From Verrucomicrobiota bacterium (GTDB taxonomy: Bacteria > Verrucomicrobiota > Verrucomicrobiia > Opitutales > Opitutaceae), in the NCBI GenBank assembly GCA_023399155.1, contig JAEWQP010000035.1:1-64000 (forward strand): 64,000 nt of DNA, read 5' to 3'. The notes under the pieces are model-generated. The model searched no databases. It worked only from the letters and a program-made list of their open reading frames with translations, and had not been told where the DNA came from. Position numbers and translations under genes: made by a program. Positions 1-9,205 of this stretch are shown here, piece after piece (positions within the stretch are counted from its first letter, which is position 1; every line of letters begins with the position of its first letter).

Positions 1-2
1 TG

Positions 3-131
3 CATCTCGCCAGCGGGAGCGCCGACGCCGCACTCCTCGTGGAACTCCCCGTCGGCGCCTACACCATGATCGTCTCCGGCGCGGGCGAGACCACCGGCAT
101 CGCCCTGGCCGAGGTCTACGAGGTGCCCTGA
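3..131 (+). CDS. C-terminal fragment of a secreted/structural protein (truncated by window edge)
   Basis: Only the last 42 codons before a TGA are inside the window. They read as alternating short beta-strands, with the phrases LLVELPVGAYTMIVSG and GIALAEVYEVP. This 'GAYT..VSG.G.TTGIAL.EVY' ending is, from memory, typical of C-termini of large extracellular Ig-like or autotransporter-associated proteins of Opitutaceae. Nothing can be said about the rest of the protein. The frame is supported by the consistent beta-rich composition and by the absence of a sensible reading in the other frames. Confidence 0.55.
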   Translation, partial: HLASGSADAALLVELPVGAYTMIVSGAGETTGIALAEVYEVP

Positions 132-448
132 ATCAGGCTCACGGCTGCGCACCCCATCACTTAGTTTGCCGCGGCCCCGGTCTGCGGACGCACGGAAGGG
201 AAGACGGCCGCGCTGGTTGTCGACACGCCGCATGGACGGTCGCACAACGGGCTGACGTCGAGTCATTCAAGCGGGAGGGGCGCGACGTGCGGGCCTGCCT
301 TGCCTCGCGCATCGCCAGCAACCCGCCCGTCCGCCTGCGCCGCCCGCTTGGTCGGGCGCTGAGGATTGTCGCCACGCCGTAGCGCGCGGCGCGAAGGCGG
401 GAGATCGGGTTCCACCGAGAGAAAGCATGTCGCGGCGCAATCATCGGC
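132..448. other. Intergenic region, no gene seen
   Basis: About 317 bases with no convincing coding frame on either strand. The frame of the following ankyrin gene stays open for some distance upstream of its first start codon but contains no earlier start, and its translation there is arginine-rich, as expected for non-coding GC-rich DNA. Just before the GTG start that frame reads AIIGVSGC, which looks like the end of a lipobox; a lost or frameshifted lipoprotein signal is possible but not shown. Confidence 0.4.
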
Positions 449-1165
449 GTGTCGGGCTGCTCAACGAAAAAATCCGGCGCCACCGTCGACGCGAGCGAGA
501 ACACCACGCGGATCACCCCGCTCATGGCGGCGATGATGCACGCGGAAACGACACCTGCAGCCGTCCTCCTCGACGCCGGCGCCTCCGTGGAGCGAAGGGA
601 TCGCCGGGGCAACAACGCGTTGAGTTACGCACTCGAATGGCAGCGTCCGGCCCTTGCCGAATTGCTGCGCGCACGCGGCGCAATCCCGCAGGAATCATCC
701 AAACTCCCGCCCGAAGCAGACGAGCTGCGACAGGAGTTCGTGGCCATCGCCAACGCAGACGCTGCGATTGTGCCACTCGACCAGGTCGACCTTCCACCCG
801 CGGCCACCCACACCCCGTCTTTTGTGGTGAAGGAGGACTTCGGCTCCTTTCAGGGCCAGGCCGTCTATTCCACCATCCCGGTCGCGCGTCCTCTCGAGCC
901 CGGATCGCCCATCGTGATGACTCAGCGCGTCGATTGGATTCCCGGGGGATTCAGCGCACTGCAGCGGCCGTCCTTCTGGGCCTTGGTTTCGCTGGTCGTC
1001 GAAACCGACGGAACACCATCGGGTGTTGCCTGCCTGGACGCGTCCTCTCGCGCAGATCGCGATGAGGTGTGCAATGCGGTGAACCGCTATCGTTTCCTGC
1101 CAGGCGAGAAAGGCGGCGCAGCTGTCCGCACGTGGATGCTTCTGCCCGTTCTGGCCAAGCCCTGA
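449..1165 (+). CDS. Ankyrin-repeat protein with a C-terminal TonB-C-like domain
   Basis: This 238-residue protein has two recognisable parts. Residues about 18-75 form one and a half to two ankyrin repeats (TPLMAAMM...LLDAGASVERRDRRGNNAL, then LAELLRARGA). Residues about 120-238 resemble the C-terminal domain of energy-transducing TonB proteins: VVETDGTPSGVACLDASS, then a CNAVNRYRFLPG segment and a closing hydrophobic strand ending LLPV. That pattern matches the 'dG.v..v.v..ss....l..av..w.f.P...G.pv' signature. The start is a GTG; no earlier start is available in the frame, so the N-terminus starts abruptly inside the first repeat and a signal peptide or anchor is missing. The role is unknown: it could be a scaffold that docks on TonB partners. 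The gene stands alone and converges with the mscS-like gene. Confidence 0.65.
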   Translation: MSGCSTKKSGATVDASENTTRITPLMAAMMHAETTPAAVLLDAGASVERRDRRGNNALSYALEWQRPALAELLRARGAIPQESSKLPPEADELRQEFVAIANADAAIVPLDQVDLPPAATHTPSFVVKEDFGSFQGQAVYSTIPVARPLEPGSPIVMTQRVDWIPGGFSALQRPSFWALVSLVVETDGTPSGVACLDASSRADRDEVCNAVNRYRFLPGEKGGAAVRTWMLLPVLAKP

Positions 1166-1221
1166 CCCGGCCCGGGCAGGGCGATCGCGGCGGCCTCCGG
1201 TGCAGCCTCTGTGGGCGGCGT

Positions 1222-2646
1222 TTATTCCGCCGGGTCTTCCTCGAGGAGGTTTCGTCCGCCTTCGGGCATGCGCGCGGTGCGTGCCTGATTCTCGAGCGCC
1301 GTCGCCTCGCTTCCGTCCCCACCCTCGGCGGCCCCGGAGGCGGCCGCATCCTCCGGCGGCGAGGCATGCGCCTTGGAAGGGCCCGGCTGCCCTGTGCCCT
1401 CGCGAGAGCCCGGGGTTTCCTGTACCATCTTCACGGGTACGCCGTGCGGGAAGACGATCTCGCGCGCCTCGTCCGGCATCGAGATCCCCGCTTCCTGGAA
1501 GGCGCGCTTGGACAGCCGCAGCAACGCCGACCGGACCTTGATCTCGCTGTGTGTCCGCACGTTGATCCAAAACCAGAAGCGCAGGTTGACCGTCGCGGCA
1601 CCGAGACTCTCCACGAGCACCGCCGGCTCGGGCTCGTCGAGCACGGCGGGATGCCCCCGCAGGACGCGCACCCCCACCTCCTGCGCCTTGGATACGGCGT
1701 CGTCGTACCCGATGCCCACGGGGAATGAGCAGCGCATCTGGGGATTGGCCCAGAAGTTCGTGATCTTTTCCTTGTAGACGGTCGCGTTCGGGATCTGCAC
1801 GTGGTTGCCGTCGAACGTCATGAGGATCGTGCTGCGCGAGTTGACCTGCTGGACGTAGCCACGAATCCCCACCACCTCGATCAGGTCTCCGGTCAGGAAC
1901 GGCCGCTGGATGCTCATGAGCAGGCTGGCCAGGAAGTTCTCGGCGATATCCCGGAACGCAAAACCCACGACGAGCCCGAACAGGCCCGTGCCACCCAGGA
2001 CCGTCACAGCGAGGCGCGTCAGCCCGGAGATCCGCAGCACGAAATACAGCCCCAGGATGAAGACGAGGACGCCGATCGCGTTGCCCACCATCGTCCGGAG
2101 CAACCCGTTGGTCCAGCGGCGGCGCATGGCGGCACGAAACACGCGCGAGGACGTCGAGGCGACGAGCCACGAGGCGACAAGCAGGACCAGGGCGAGCAGA
2201 ACGAGCGGGCTCTGGCGGATCGCCTCCCGCGCCAGCGTGCGGATATCCACCCACGTCTCGGAGAGATCCCACATCGATCGTGGCCGCACGTGCATCGTGT
2301 TGACCACGGCAACCACGCCCTCGGTGTTGCGCGCGAGCCGCGTGGCCCAGTCGCGATGGCCCTCGCGCACCGCCTCGCCGCTCATGAACACCACGCCCTC
2401 CTCCACACGTACCTCGGGCGCAACATACCACTCCGTCGCCTCCAGGATGCTGCGCAGGCGACTCGCGATCGCGGTGTCGTCCACCTCCGCCGTGACATCG
2501 ACGGGACGCAGCACCGGATCGCTTCCCGACTCCGGTGGGCTCGCCGGAGGTGCGTCGGGACGCACCGCCTGAGCCGGCGCCAGCACGGCGGCGGCGAGGA
2601 ACACCGTGGCGAGAAGCGCATCCCGCAGCCGCAGCCTGTCAGCCAT
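1222..2646 (-). CDS. MscS-family mechanosensitive channel with N-terminal BON domain
   Basis: The 474-residue protein begins with a signal peptide (MADRLRLRDALLATVFLAAA..APAQA), followed by a periplasmic BON domain at about residues 45-115. Two to four hydrophobic segments follow (SPLVLLALVLLVASWLV; IGVLVFILGLYFVLRI; the pore-lining AVTVLGGTGLFGLVVGFAF). The MscS beta-domain signature is clear (FLTGDLIEVVGIRGYVQQVNSR, NHVQIPNATVYKEKITNF), then the alpha/beta C-terminal domain and a low-complexity acidic tail of about 60 residues. The family releases small osmolytes on hypo-osmotic shock; the BON domain suggests contact with envelope or lipid. The ATG at 2646 is chosen because the frame upstream is arginine-rich and signal-free. 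The gene diverges from the DUF421 gene at 2826. Confidence 0.88.
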   Translation of the reverse strand: MADRLRLRDALLATVFLAAAVLAPAQAVRPDAPPASPPESGSDPVLRPVDVTAEVDDTAIASRLRSILEATEWYVAPEVRVEEGVVFMSGEAVREGHRDWATRLARNTEGVVAVVNTMHVRPRSMWDLSETWVDIRTLAREAIRQSPLVLLALVLLVASWLVASTSSRVFRAAMRRRWTNGLLRTMVGNAIGVLVFILGLYFVLRISGLTRLAVTVLGGTGLFGLVVGFAFRDIAENFLASLLMSIQRPFLTGDLIEVVGIRGYVQQVNSRSTILMTFDGNHVQIPNATVYKEKITNFWANPQMRCSFPVGIGYDDAVSKAQEVGVRVLRGHPAVLDEPEPAVLVESLGAATVNLRFWFWINVRTHSEIKVRSALLRLSKRAFQEAGISMPDEAREIVFPHGVPVKMVQETPGSREGTGQPGPSKAHASPPEDAAASGAAEGGDGSEATALENQARTARMPEGGRNLLEEDPAE

Positions 2647-2825
2647 GCCATAAAGCGGTAGGCGGCTCCACCGGCGCGGCAAACCACAGAGCGCGATTTG
2701 TCCCAACCTCAGGCCCCACCCCTTGGCCCCAGAGGGGAGTACACCCGAGAGGCACGCCGCCACCGCATCTTTAGGATCACCCTGCGCGTGCGACAGTCCC
2801 CGCGCCCACCCGCGGGAGGCAGGAC

Positions 2826-3392
2826 ATGAACAACGTATTTTTCGACGACTGGCCCGTGCTGCTGCGAACACTGGCCGTGGGCGTACCCGCCTACATCGCC
2901 CTCGTTGTGTTTCTTCGCATCGCGGGGAAGCGCATTCTCTCGAAGATGAATGCCTTCGATCTCGTGATCACCATCTCGCTTGGCTCGACGCTCGCGAGCA
3001 TCCTCCTGAGCAAGGACGTTTCGCTCGTTCAGGGACTGCTCGCGCTGGCGCTGCTGATCGCCCTCCAGTTCGTGATCAGCTGGACCAGCGTGCGGGCTCG
3101 CTGGGTACGTCGCGGCGTGACCGGGGAGCCCGCCCTGCTCCTCCACCGGGGCACGATGCTGCCACGCGAACTGCGACGTGTGCGCGTCACGGAAGACGAG
3201 GTCCTGGCCGCGCTCCGCTCGGCGGGATTGGGCAACGTCGACCAGGCGGAGGCGGTGGTGCTCGAAACCGACGGATCCTTCAGCGTGATTCCCCGGGAGA
3301 ACGGCCCGGGCGGCGGCCGCTCAAGCCTGGAAGGCTTGGTCCCAGAATCAGCTTCGAACCAAACGGCCTCAGCCCCTCACGAGCACCGTTGA
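2826..3392 (+). CDS. DUF421 (YetF/YcaP-type) membrane protein
   Basis: The 188-residue protein shows three N-terminal hydrophobic segments (TLAVGVPAYIALVVFLRIAG, FDLVITISLGSTLASILLS, LLALALLIALQFVISW) followed by the conserved cytoplasmic part: P.LL..G..L...LRR.R..EDE.LAALR..G....DQ..AVVLETDGSFSVI. This is the characteristic order of the YetF/YcaP (DUF421) family, whose biochemical role is not firmly established; Bacillus members act in spore germination and resistance. Length and motif order match the family. It is monocistronic, divergent from the MscS gene and convergent with the ADOP permease gene. Confidence 0.85.
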   Translation: MNNVFFDDWPVLLRTLAVGVPAYIALVVFLRIAGKRILSKMNAFDLVITISLGSTLASILLSKDVSLVQGLLALALLIALQFVISWTSVRARWVRRGVTGEPALLLHRGTMLPRELRRVRVTEDEVLAALRSAGLGNVDQAEAVVLETDGSFSVIPRENGPGGGRSSLEGLVPESASNQTASAPHEHR

Positions 3393-3400
3393 GGCAGCGT

Positions 3401-3423
3401 GCGCTGGCCACGCCGGCCAGCGC
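3401..3423. terminator. Bidirectional hairpin terminator between convergent genes
   Basis: GCGCTGGCC (3401-3409) and GGCCAGCGC (3415-3423) form a perfect 9-bp GC stem around a 5-base loop. It lies in the 49-base gap between the convergent stop codons of the DUF421 and ADOP permease genes. There is no clear T-tract on either side, so efficiency is uncertain. Confidence 0.55.
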
Positions 3424-3441
3424 GTGGCCTTCGCCGGACGC

Positions 3442-5877
3442 TCACTCCGCGCGCAACGCCACCATCGGATCGACCCGCGTGGCCCGGCGCGCCGGCAGCC
3501 AGCAGGCGAGCAGACTGGTCCCGCCGACCAGTGCCAGCACCACGACATAAGTCGCAGGATCCGAGGTGCTGGTCTCAAAGAGCAGGGCACGCAGCACCTG
3601 AGTCGCCGCAGCCGCAGCCATCAGACCCAACGCGGCCCCCAGTCCGACCATCCCAAGCGCCTGGCCGACGACAAGGCGGACCACATCTCCCCGCTTCGCG
3701 CCCAGGGCCACCCGCACACCGATCTCGCGCGTGCGCATGCCGACCGTGTAGCTCACGGTGCCGAACATACCCATCGCCGTGAGCGTCAGCCCCAGCGCTC
3801 CCGCGATCGCCAATCCATTCGCCGCGAAAGCAGGCACCGAAAGCGCAAACTCCATGTAGTCCTCCATCGTCTCCACGCCAAACACCGGCAGGTGCGGATC
3901 GATTCGGGCAATACGATCGGCCATCAACTGGGTCGCGGCGCGGGCGTCACCGTGCGTACGCACCTGCACGATGAGATCGGACGCGTAGAACTGGCCCTGT
4001 GGAAGATAGAAGTGCGGTCGCGGCGTTTCCGCAGGTGTGAGATACTTCACATCGCGTGCCACGCCGACCACCCTCCAGGCCGAGCCGTAGGCCTCGAAAG
4101 ACCGTCCGATCGGATCCTGGTCGGGCCAGTAGCGACGGGCCATGGTTTCGTTGATGATGGCAACGCGGGCTGAATCGAGATCGTCGGAGCCGGTGAACTC
4201 GCGACCCGCCGCGAGCGGGATGCGGAGGGTGCGGAAGTAATCCGGCGTGATGGCGTTGAGCAGGACCTGGTTCGATTCCTCCGCGGACCGCGTGTATCCA
4301 GGAATCTGGATCGCAGTCTGCAACCGCGGAACGGTCTGGACCGGCAGCTGATTGGCAAGGCTCACCGACTCCACGCCTGGCAGCGCACCGAACTCGCGCA
4401 TCAGGCGTTCGCAAAAGGCGTTTGCGGCCCGATGGTCGTATCCGTTCGGTCGCAGGTCGAGCGACATCAGCGCCACATGCGCCGGATCGAAGCCGAGGTT
4501 CGCCGTCTGCTGCCGCTGGGCGCTGCGCAGGAGCAGACCCGCGGCGACGAGCAGCGGAATGGCGATCGCGATCTGGGCCACCACCAGCGCGTTGCGCCCC
4601 CAGGTCCGTCCGGACGATCCGTTCGCGCGACCCGTCTTGAGGACCGGCAGCACGACCTGTCGCGACGCCTGCAGGGCAGGTATCACGGCAAAGAGCAGGG
4701 CGCTCGCGAGCGAAGCCATCAAGGCGAACAGCAGCACGGTCGCGTCCGGCTCCGCGTTGAGCACGATCGGGATGCGCGGGGTCTCGGGCCAGAGGCGCCG
4801 CAGGAGGTCAGGCGTGCCCCACGCGAGAAACCCGCCGAGGCCGCCGCCGAGCAGGGCCAGGACGAGCCCCTCGGTCAGGAGTTGTCGCATCAGGCGCATC
4901 CGGCTCGCACCCACGGCCGAGCGGATCGCCAGCTCGTGCGAGCGCGAACTCGCCCGCGCAAGCAGGAGATTCGCCACGTTCGAGCACATGATCAACAGTA
5001 CGAGCGCGGTCATCCCCATCATCATCCCGAAGACCGGCCCCAGGTAAGTCTGCGCGCCGAAGGGTGAGTCCAGGATCGAGACAAGCGTGGCTGACTTGCC
5101 CTCGTAGTCCCCGGGGAACTGCGCCGCCACGGCCGCGCCGATCGCTGCGATCTCAGCGCGTGCCTGCTCCATGGATACGCCCGGGCCCAGGCGCGCGACC
5201 GAGGCCAGCATGCGGGAACCCCGCTTCGTGAACAGATCGCTTCCGGTGCCTCCGAACGGACGGAGATGCTCGGCTGCGGACACCGGCACGAACACATCGA
5301 GCCCGAAGCCGACGGTCGTGCCGATGAAACCCGGCTCGGCCACGCCCACGACGGTGAACGAGCGACCATTGAGCAGAACACCGCGGCCGATCACGTCCGG
5401 GTTGCCGCCGAACTGGCTCTGCCAATAGCGATGCGACAACACCATCACGGGCTCGGCTCCCGGATAGATGTCGTCGTCGGGTCGCAGCATGCGGCCGAGA
5501 GCCGGCCTGACGCCGAGCAGGCCGTGCAGGCCGCCGCTCGTGTATTCACCCCACACTCGCATCGCCCGCCCGGCATGGTCCAGGCTGAAAGCCATCGCCG
5601 CGGTACCCTCCAGGCCGGAGAGCGTCTGCGTTCGTTCGCGAAACTCCTCCAGTTCGATGCGTGAGAGCGTCAGCTTGTCGCCGCCGCGCGTCGTCCACAA
5701 GACAGTCACCAACTCGCGCGATCCTTCGACTCCCGGGAGCGGGCGAAGCACGACCCCCTTGAAGGCACTGAACACAGCCGTGTTCACGCCGATCCCGAGC
5801 GCGAGCGTCAGGACGGCGATCAGGGTAAAACCGGGCGCCTTCACGAACTGGCGCAGCGCGAACCGTAGGTCGTTCAT
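3442..5877 (-). CDS. ADOP-type ABC transporter permease (MacB/FtsX fold)
   Basis: The 811-residue protein has the architecture of 'acidobacterial duplicated orphan permeases': an N-terminal MNDLRFALRQFVKAPGFT motif and first transmembrane helix, a MacB-type periplasmic core domain, an FtsX module (about residues 290-410), then a second periplasmic core and a second FtsX module ending in ACWLPARRATRVDPM..LRAE. Such proteins carry both permease halves in one chain and usually lack a linked ATPase; none is present here. Substrates are not established; export of peptides or lipoproteins is the usual guess. The ATG at 5877 is preferred over an in-frame GTG five codons upstream because family members begin at MNDLRF. 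Confidence 0.85.
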   Translation of the reverse strand: MNDLRFALRQFVKAPGFTLIAVLTLALGIGVNTAVFSAFKGVVLRPLPGVEGSRELVTVLWTTRGGDKLTLSRIELEEFRERTQTLSGLEGTAAMAFSLDHAGRAMRVWGEYTSGGLHGLLGVRPALGRMLRPDDDIYPGAEPVMVLSHRYWQSQFGGNPDVIGRGVLLNGRSFTVVGVAEPGFIGTTVGFGLDVFVPVSAAEHLRPFGGTGSDLFTKRGSRMLASVARLGPGVSMEQARAEIAAIGAAVAAQFPGDYEGKSATLVSILDSPFGAQTYLGPVFGMMMGMTALVLLIMCSNVANLLLARASSRSHELAIRSAVGASRMRLMRQLLTEGLVLALLGGGLGGFLAWGTPDLLRRLWPETPRIPIVLNAEPDATVLLFALMASLASALLFAVIPALQASRQVVLPVLKTGRANGSSGRTWGRNALVVAQIAIAIPLLVAAGLLLRSAQRQQTANLGFDPAHVALMSLDLRPNGYDHRAANAFCERLMREFGALPGVESVSLANQLPVQTVPRLQTAIQIPGYTRSAEESNQVLLNAITPDYFRTLRIPLAAGREFTGSDDLDSARVAIINETMARRYWPDQDPIGRSFEAYGSAWRVVGVARDVKYLTPAETPRPHFYLPQGQFYASDLIVQVRTHGDARAATQLMADRIARIDPHLPVFGVETMEDYMEFALSVPAFAANGLAIAGALGLTLTAMGMFGTVSYTVGMRTREIGVRVALGAKRGDVVRLVVGQALGMVGLGAALGLMAAAAATQVLRALLFETSTSDPATYVVVLALVGGTSLLACWLPARRATRVDPMVALRAE

Positions 5878-6148
5878 GGGTCGTTTGAACACCGTTTACC
5901 GAACGGTCCACGGCGGCCATGTCTCTGCACATGCCGTGCCGCAGCGTGAAACGCCTGCGCAAATCGCGAACCTTCAACGCGTAGAGCACATCAAGCCATG
6001 GAGGGCTTCCTCCAGTCCGTCCACGCAGTCCCCCGCGGACGTATCGCAAGCGGGACGGAACTTTCCCATTTCCGAGACGCGTTGCGCACGCTTTCGGCAC
6101 CGCCCGGGATTGTGCGTCTCCGCATCGATCCACATCGCGTGCGCGATT
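5878..6148. other. Intergenic region upstream of the ADOP permease
   Basis: About 270 bases between the ADOP permease start and the terminator-like hairpin of the rhamnosidase gene. It should hold the permease promoter on the minus strand, but no convincing -35/-10 pair or operator was recognised. No coding frame is supported. Confidence 0.35.
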
Positions 6149-6170
6149 CCCGGACGCACATGTGCCCGGG
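6149..6170 (-). terminator. Hairpin just downstream of the GH78 gene
   Basis: An imperfect inverted repeat with outer arms CCCGG/CCGGG and inner arms around ACAT (one mismatch) lies seven bases past the stop codon of the rhamnosidase gene. It is a plausible factor-independent terminator, though without a T-run. Confidence 0.4.
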
Positions 6171-6177
6171 CCAAGGG

Positions 6178-8604
6178 CTACCTTTCGATCGTATTCCTGC
6201 CAGGATTCAGGGGGACCTCCCGGTCTCCGTGCACGAACATTCCGGATACGCCGCCGGGAAGCTCGACCTCGCCCGCGAGCGAGGCACCGGCCCGCCGGAG
6301 CGACACGCGGATCATCCCCAGCGGGTGCGGAATCGCTCCTTCCACGCGCTGCAGCCGCCCAAGATGCGGTTCGATCCGCACGGTCTTGAATCCCGGGGTC
6401 GCCGGCTCGACGCCGCAGACGGTCGCGAGCAGTTCGTAGACGGGCGAGGCACTCCAGGCGTGGCAGTCGCTGCGCGACGGCTCGGGACGCTCGGCGAAGG
6501 TCGAAAGGCCGATGGCGACCATGTCGTGCCACGGACCGAGTTCGTCGAGGTAGCGGTTGCCCAGCCCGGCGCGCTTCATCGCCTGCAGCAGATAGAACCG
6601 AAAATACACCGTGCACGGGACAATCGACGTGTCCGCCAGTGTGCGCTCGATCAACGCTCGCGCCTCGGCGCCCCTCACGGCACCGGAGAGCACGGCGAGT
6701 GCGTTGGCATGCTGGCTGAAGCGGTCCCGCGCCGGGGTATCCGCCACGAGTTGCCGCTGCGGATCCCAGCAGCGCGCCATCACCGCCCGACGAATGGCGC
6801 CCGCAAGATGCGCGCGGGCATCGGCCTCCTCCTGGTGCCCGAACGCTCGGGCGAGATCAGCCCCGTACTCGAGCGCGATGGCGAATTGGAGCGACAGGAT
6901 GGAACTGCCACCCGTGCGCGCCCCGGGCGGTTCACCCCCGGCGCGGATCTGGGGATCCCATGGCCACGCCGCCGGCCAGTCGACGAAGGACCAGTACGGA
7001 AGCGGGCCCAGCAACATGCTCGTCGGATCCAGGTGTTCCTCGAACCACTCAAGAACCCCGGAGATCCCCCGCATGCGCGAGCCGACAAACGCGGCATCGT
7101 CGCGCAGCATCCAGTAGTCGTGCACCATGCCGACCCAGAAAAGTGAGAACGGGCTGATGATCTGCGGGCTTTTCGACGGATAGCGACTCTGCGTGAGCCC
7201 GTCGGGGAGGCGCGACCGGTCAAAGAGCGCGATGGCGTTGCGCACGAGCCGGTCGTCGCCGGAAAGGTAGAGTGAAATGAGCGCCTGGATACGCGTGTCG
7301 CCCGCATACTGCAGCCGTTCATAGTACGGGCAGTCCATGTAGGTGTCCCAGGCGCACAGGCGCGCGGTGCGCCAGCCGGTTTCCCAGATGCGCTCCAGCG
7401 AAGGTTCGTCGCTCCCGAAAGTCGCGTTCAGGTGGAACGGATAACCGGTGGCGTCGCCGACGAGTTCGTCGATCGTCAGGGGCTCATCGCCGGTCTTCAC
7501 CCGAAGCTCCACATACCGGTAGGTGCGATAGTCGAGCGTGAAGAACGTGCGGCGCGCGCCGCCATCGGGCCGGAACCTGTCCTTGATGCCGACGAGCGAT
7601 CGGCCCTCGACATCGTCGCGGTTTCCCTTCCGACCGGCTTCGTCGACGAGCGCCTCGGCATAGGCGAGTTCGACCAGCGCGCCGCGTCCGCCGCTCACGG
7701 TCACGCGCGGAAAAGCGTTGGTTTCGTGCCCCTGATCGAGGAGCACGCACACGTCGCTGTGGGCCGGCACCGACCACGCAGCCGAGCCCTCGACGAGCCC
7801 TTCCGGCGCGGCCCCGCCGGAAGTCCTTCGCACCGCCCGAAGGCGCTGCGGGACCTCCTCGAGAAACGGGATCGTCCGAGGTGCAAGCCAGCGCTCGACC
7901 TCCGTGCCCATCCCGACGGGTATCCCATTTTCCATGACACGTGGCACGAGCCATCCGCGGTCGTCAAAGCCCGGGGACTCCCAACCCCACGGATGTCCGG
8001 CGCCATCGACCTCGTCCCCTGGCGCGACGACGATGAACGCCCGCAAGGCGGCCCGGTCGATCGCCAGCGGCGTCCATGCACGGTCCACAAACACCTTCCA
8101 TTCGGCGGCGCCCGTGTCCACGAGCGGACCGGCGGCGCCCTCGCCCTGCACGATCAGCCCCGTGCCCACGCTCATCTGCGCGTGCGGACGATGTTCCCCA
8201 TGGTTCCAGACCTGCACCGCGAGCACGTTCGCCCCGGCGCGGAGCCATGGGCGCAGATCGATGGTGTCGAAATGCCAGTGCAGCGGCTCGCCCGCCTGCG
8301 GACCGATCGCCACCCGCTGGCCGTTGACGAAGAGCCGGTAGCGATTGTCTGCAGAGAGCGACACAACAAAGCGTCCGGGCGGCTCGGGCAGGACGAGTTC
8401 GCGCCGGAAGAGAAACACCCCGTAGTCCGTGAGCGAGACCTCCGGGGGCGCGATCCAGCGCGCGCTCCAGGCGCGGTCCGCCCGCATCGACCCCGGCGTG
8501 ACCGGCTCCGGGGCGAGGACGGTATCCCTTGCGCACGCAGGCTGAGACGGGAGGAGCAGCGAGGACATGGCAAGGGCGGCCAGGAGCACGGCGCGGCGCA
8601 TCAT
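6178..8604 (-). CDS. Secreted alpha-L-rhamnosidase, glycoside hydrolase family 78
   Basis: The 808-residue protein starts with a signal peptide (MMRRAVLLAALAMSSLLLPSQPACA). Residues about 45-190 form the beta-sandwich modules seen in front of GH78 enzymes (W.ARWIAPPE, RLFVNGQRVAIGP, NVLAVQVWNHGEH). The (alpha/alpha)6 catalytic domain follows, with DCPYYERLQYAGDTR at about residues 425-440, where GH78 enzymes carry their acidic catalytic residues, and a C-terminal beta-sandwich (SDCHAWSASPVYELLATVCG...RIEPHLGRLQRVEGAIPHPLG). It should remove terminal alpha-L-rhamnose from plant polysaccharides or glycosides in the periplasm or outside. The start at 8604 is set by the signal peptide; the open frame continues upstream but is arginine-rich. 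The gene stands alone. Confidence 0.88.
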   Translation of the reverse strand: MMRRAVLLAALAMSSLLLPSQPACARDTVLAPEPVTPGSMRADRAWSARWIAPPEVSLTDYGVFLFRRELVLPEPPGRFVVSLSADNRYRLFVNGQRVAIGPQAGEPLHWHFDTIDLRPWLRAGANVLAVQVWNHGEHRPHAQMSVGTGLIVQGEGAAGPLVDTGAAEWKVFVDRAWTPLAIDRAALRAFIVVAPGDEVDGAGHPWGWESPGFDDRGWLVPRVMENGIPVGMGTEVERWLAPRTIPFLEEVPQRLRAVRRTSGGAAPEGLVEGSAAWSVPAHSDVCVLLDQGHETNAFPRVTVSGGRGALVELAYAEALVDEAGRKGNRDDVEGRSLVGIKDRFRPDGGARRTFFTLDYRTYRYVELRVKTGDEPLTIDELVGDATGYPFHLNATFGSDEPSLERIWETGWRTARLCAWDTYMDCPYYERLQYAGDTRIQALISLYLSGDDRLVRNAIALFDRSRLPDGLTQSRYPSKSPQIISPFSLFWVGMVHDYWMLRDDAAFVGSRMRGISGVLEWFEEHLDPTSMLLGPLPYWSFVDWPAAWPWDPQIRAGGEPPGARTGGSSILSLQFAIALEYGADLARAFGHQEEADARAHLAGAIRRAVMARCWDPQRQLVADTPARDRFSQHANALAVLSGAVRGAEARALIERTLADTSIVPCTVYFRFYLLQAMKRAGLGNRYLDELGPWHDMVAIGLSTFAERPEPSRSDCHAWSASPVYELLATVCGVEPATPGFKTVRIEPHLGRLQRVEGAIPHPLGMIRVSLRRAGASLAGEVELPGGVSGMFVHGDREVPLNPGRNTIER

Positions 8605-9205
8605 GCCGCGCAGCGTGGCTCGCTCCGGCGGAAAGGCGACTGGGTTCTGGGCCGGGGCGAGTCGACGGTCAGCCCTTTCGTCGGGCGGAACGAGGCGTCG
8701 GCCGATGGCGCCACGCCGATGACCGCTGCGGCTCGGCGCAACCGGCAAACCGCGGATCGGTCTCCTGCGCGGGCCGCGACTGGGACGCATCAACGGGTGA
8801 GCATTTTCCCGCGTAGTCCTCGGGCCGCCCGCGACGGGCGGTGTCGCGGTCAGAAAGCGTTCAACGCCCCGGTGGACGGGTCGATGGATGTCTTCCCAGG
8901 GTATTTCGCCCGACCACTCCCCATCCATGCATGCTCCGGCGGCACTTCTGGACGAAGTCCGTGGCCCAGGACTGTCCGGGCCCCGTGGCTGCCGGCGTGG
9001 CCTCTGGGCGAACCGGCGCAAGATCAGCCCGGACGAGTTCGGCCTCGCCGAGCCAGCCCGGAATCAGGCATACCGAACTGGCCTTTCCCGGATCCTACGC
9101 CGCGACACGCCCCGGCGGTCCCGCTCAAGACACGTATTCATGCACGCACCGTCCGTCCATCCGGTCGCGAATCCCGCCCTTACCTCGCGGACGCCGCCGA
9201 AGGCC
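8605..9205. other. Divergent intergenic region between GH78 and the sensor kinase
   Basis: About 600 bases separating two divergent genes. Open frames extending both genes into it are arginine/proline-rich and carry no domain. It should contain both promoters; none could be placed. A perfect inverted repeat (CCGCCCG, three-base loop, CGGGCGG) lies at 8825-8841 and could be a hairpin or a protein-binding dyad. Confidence 0.4.
8825..8841. repeat. Perfect inverted repeat, 7-bp arms
   Basis: CCGCCCG (8825-8831), loop CGA, CGGGCGG (8835-8841), located in the divergent intergenic region and not next to any stop codon. A regulatory dyad or chance GC-rich hairpin are both possible. Confidence 0.4.

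Noticed and set aside
695..2431. A 578-codon minus-strand frame overlapping the MscS and ankyrin genes
   Set aside because: It runs out of frame with MscS and opposite the ankyrin gene; glycine/arginine-rich without domain.
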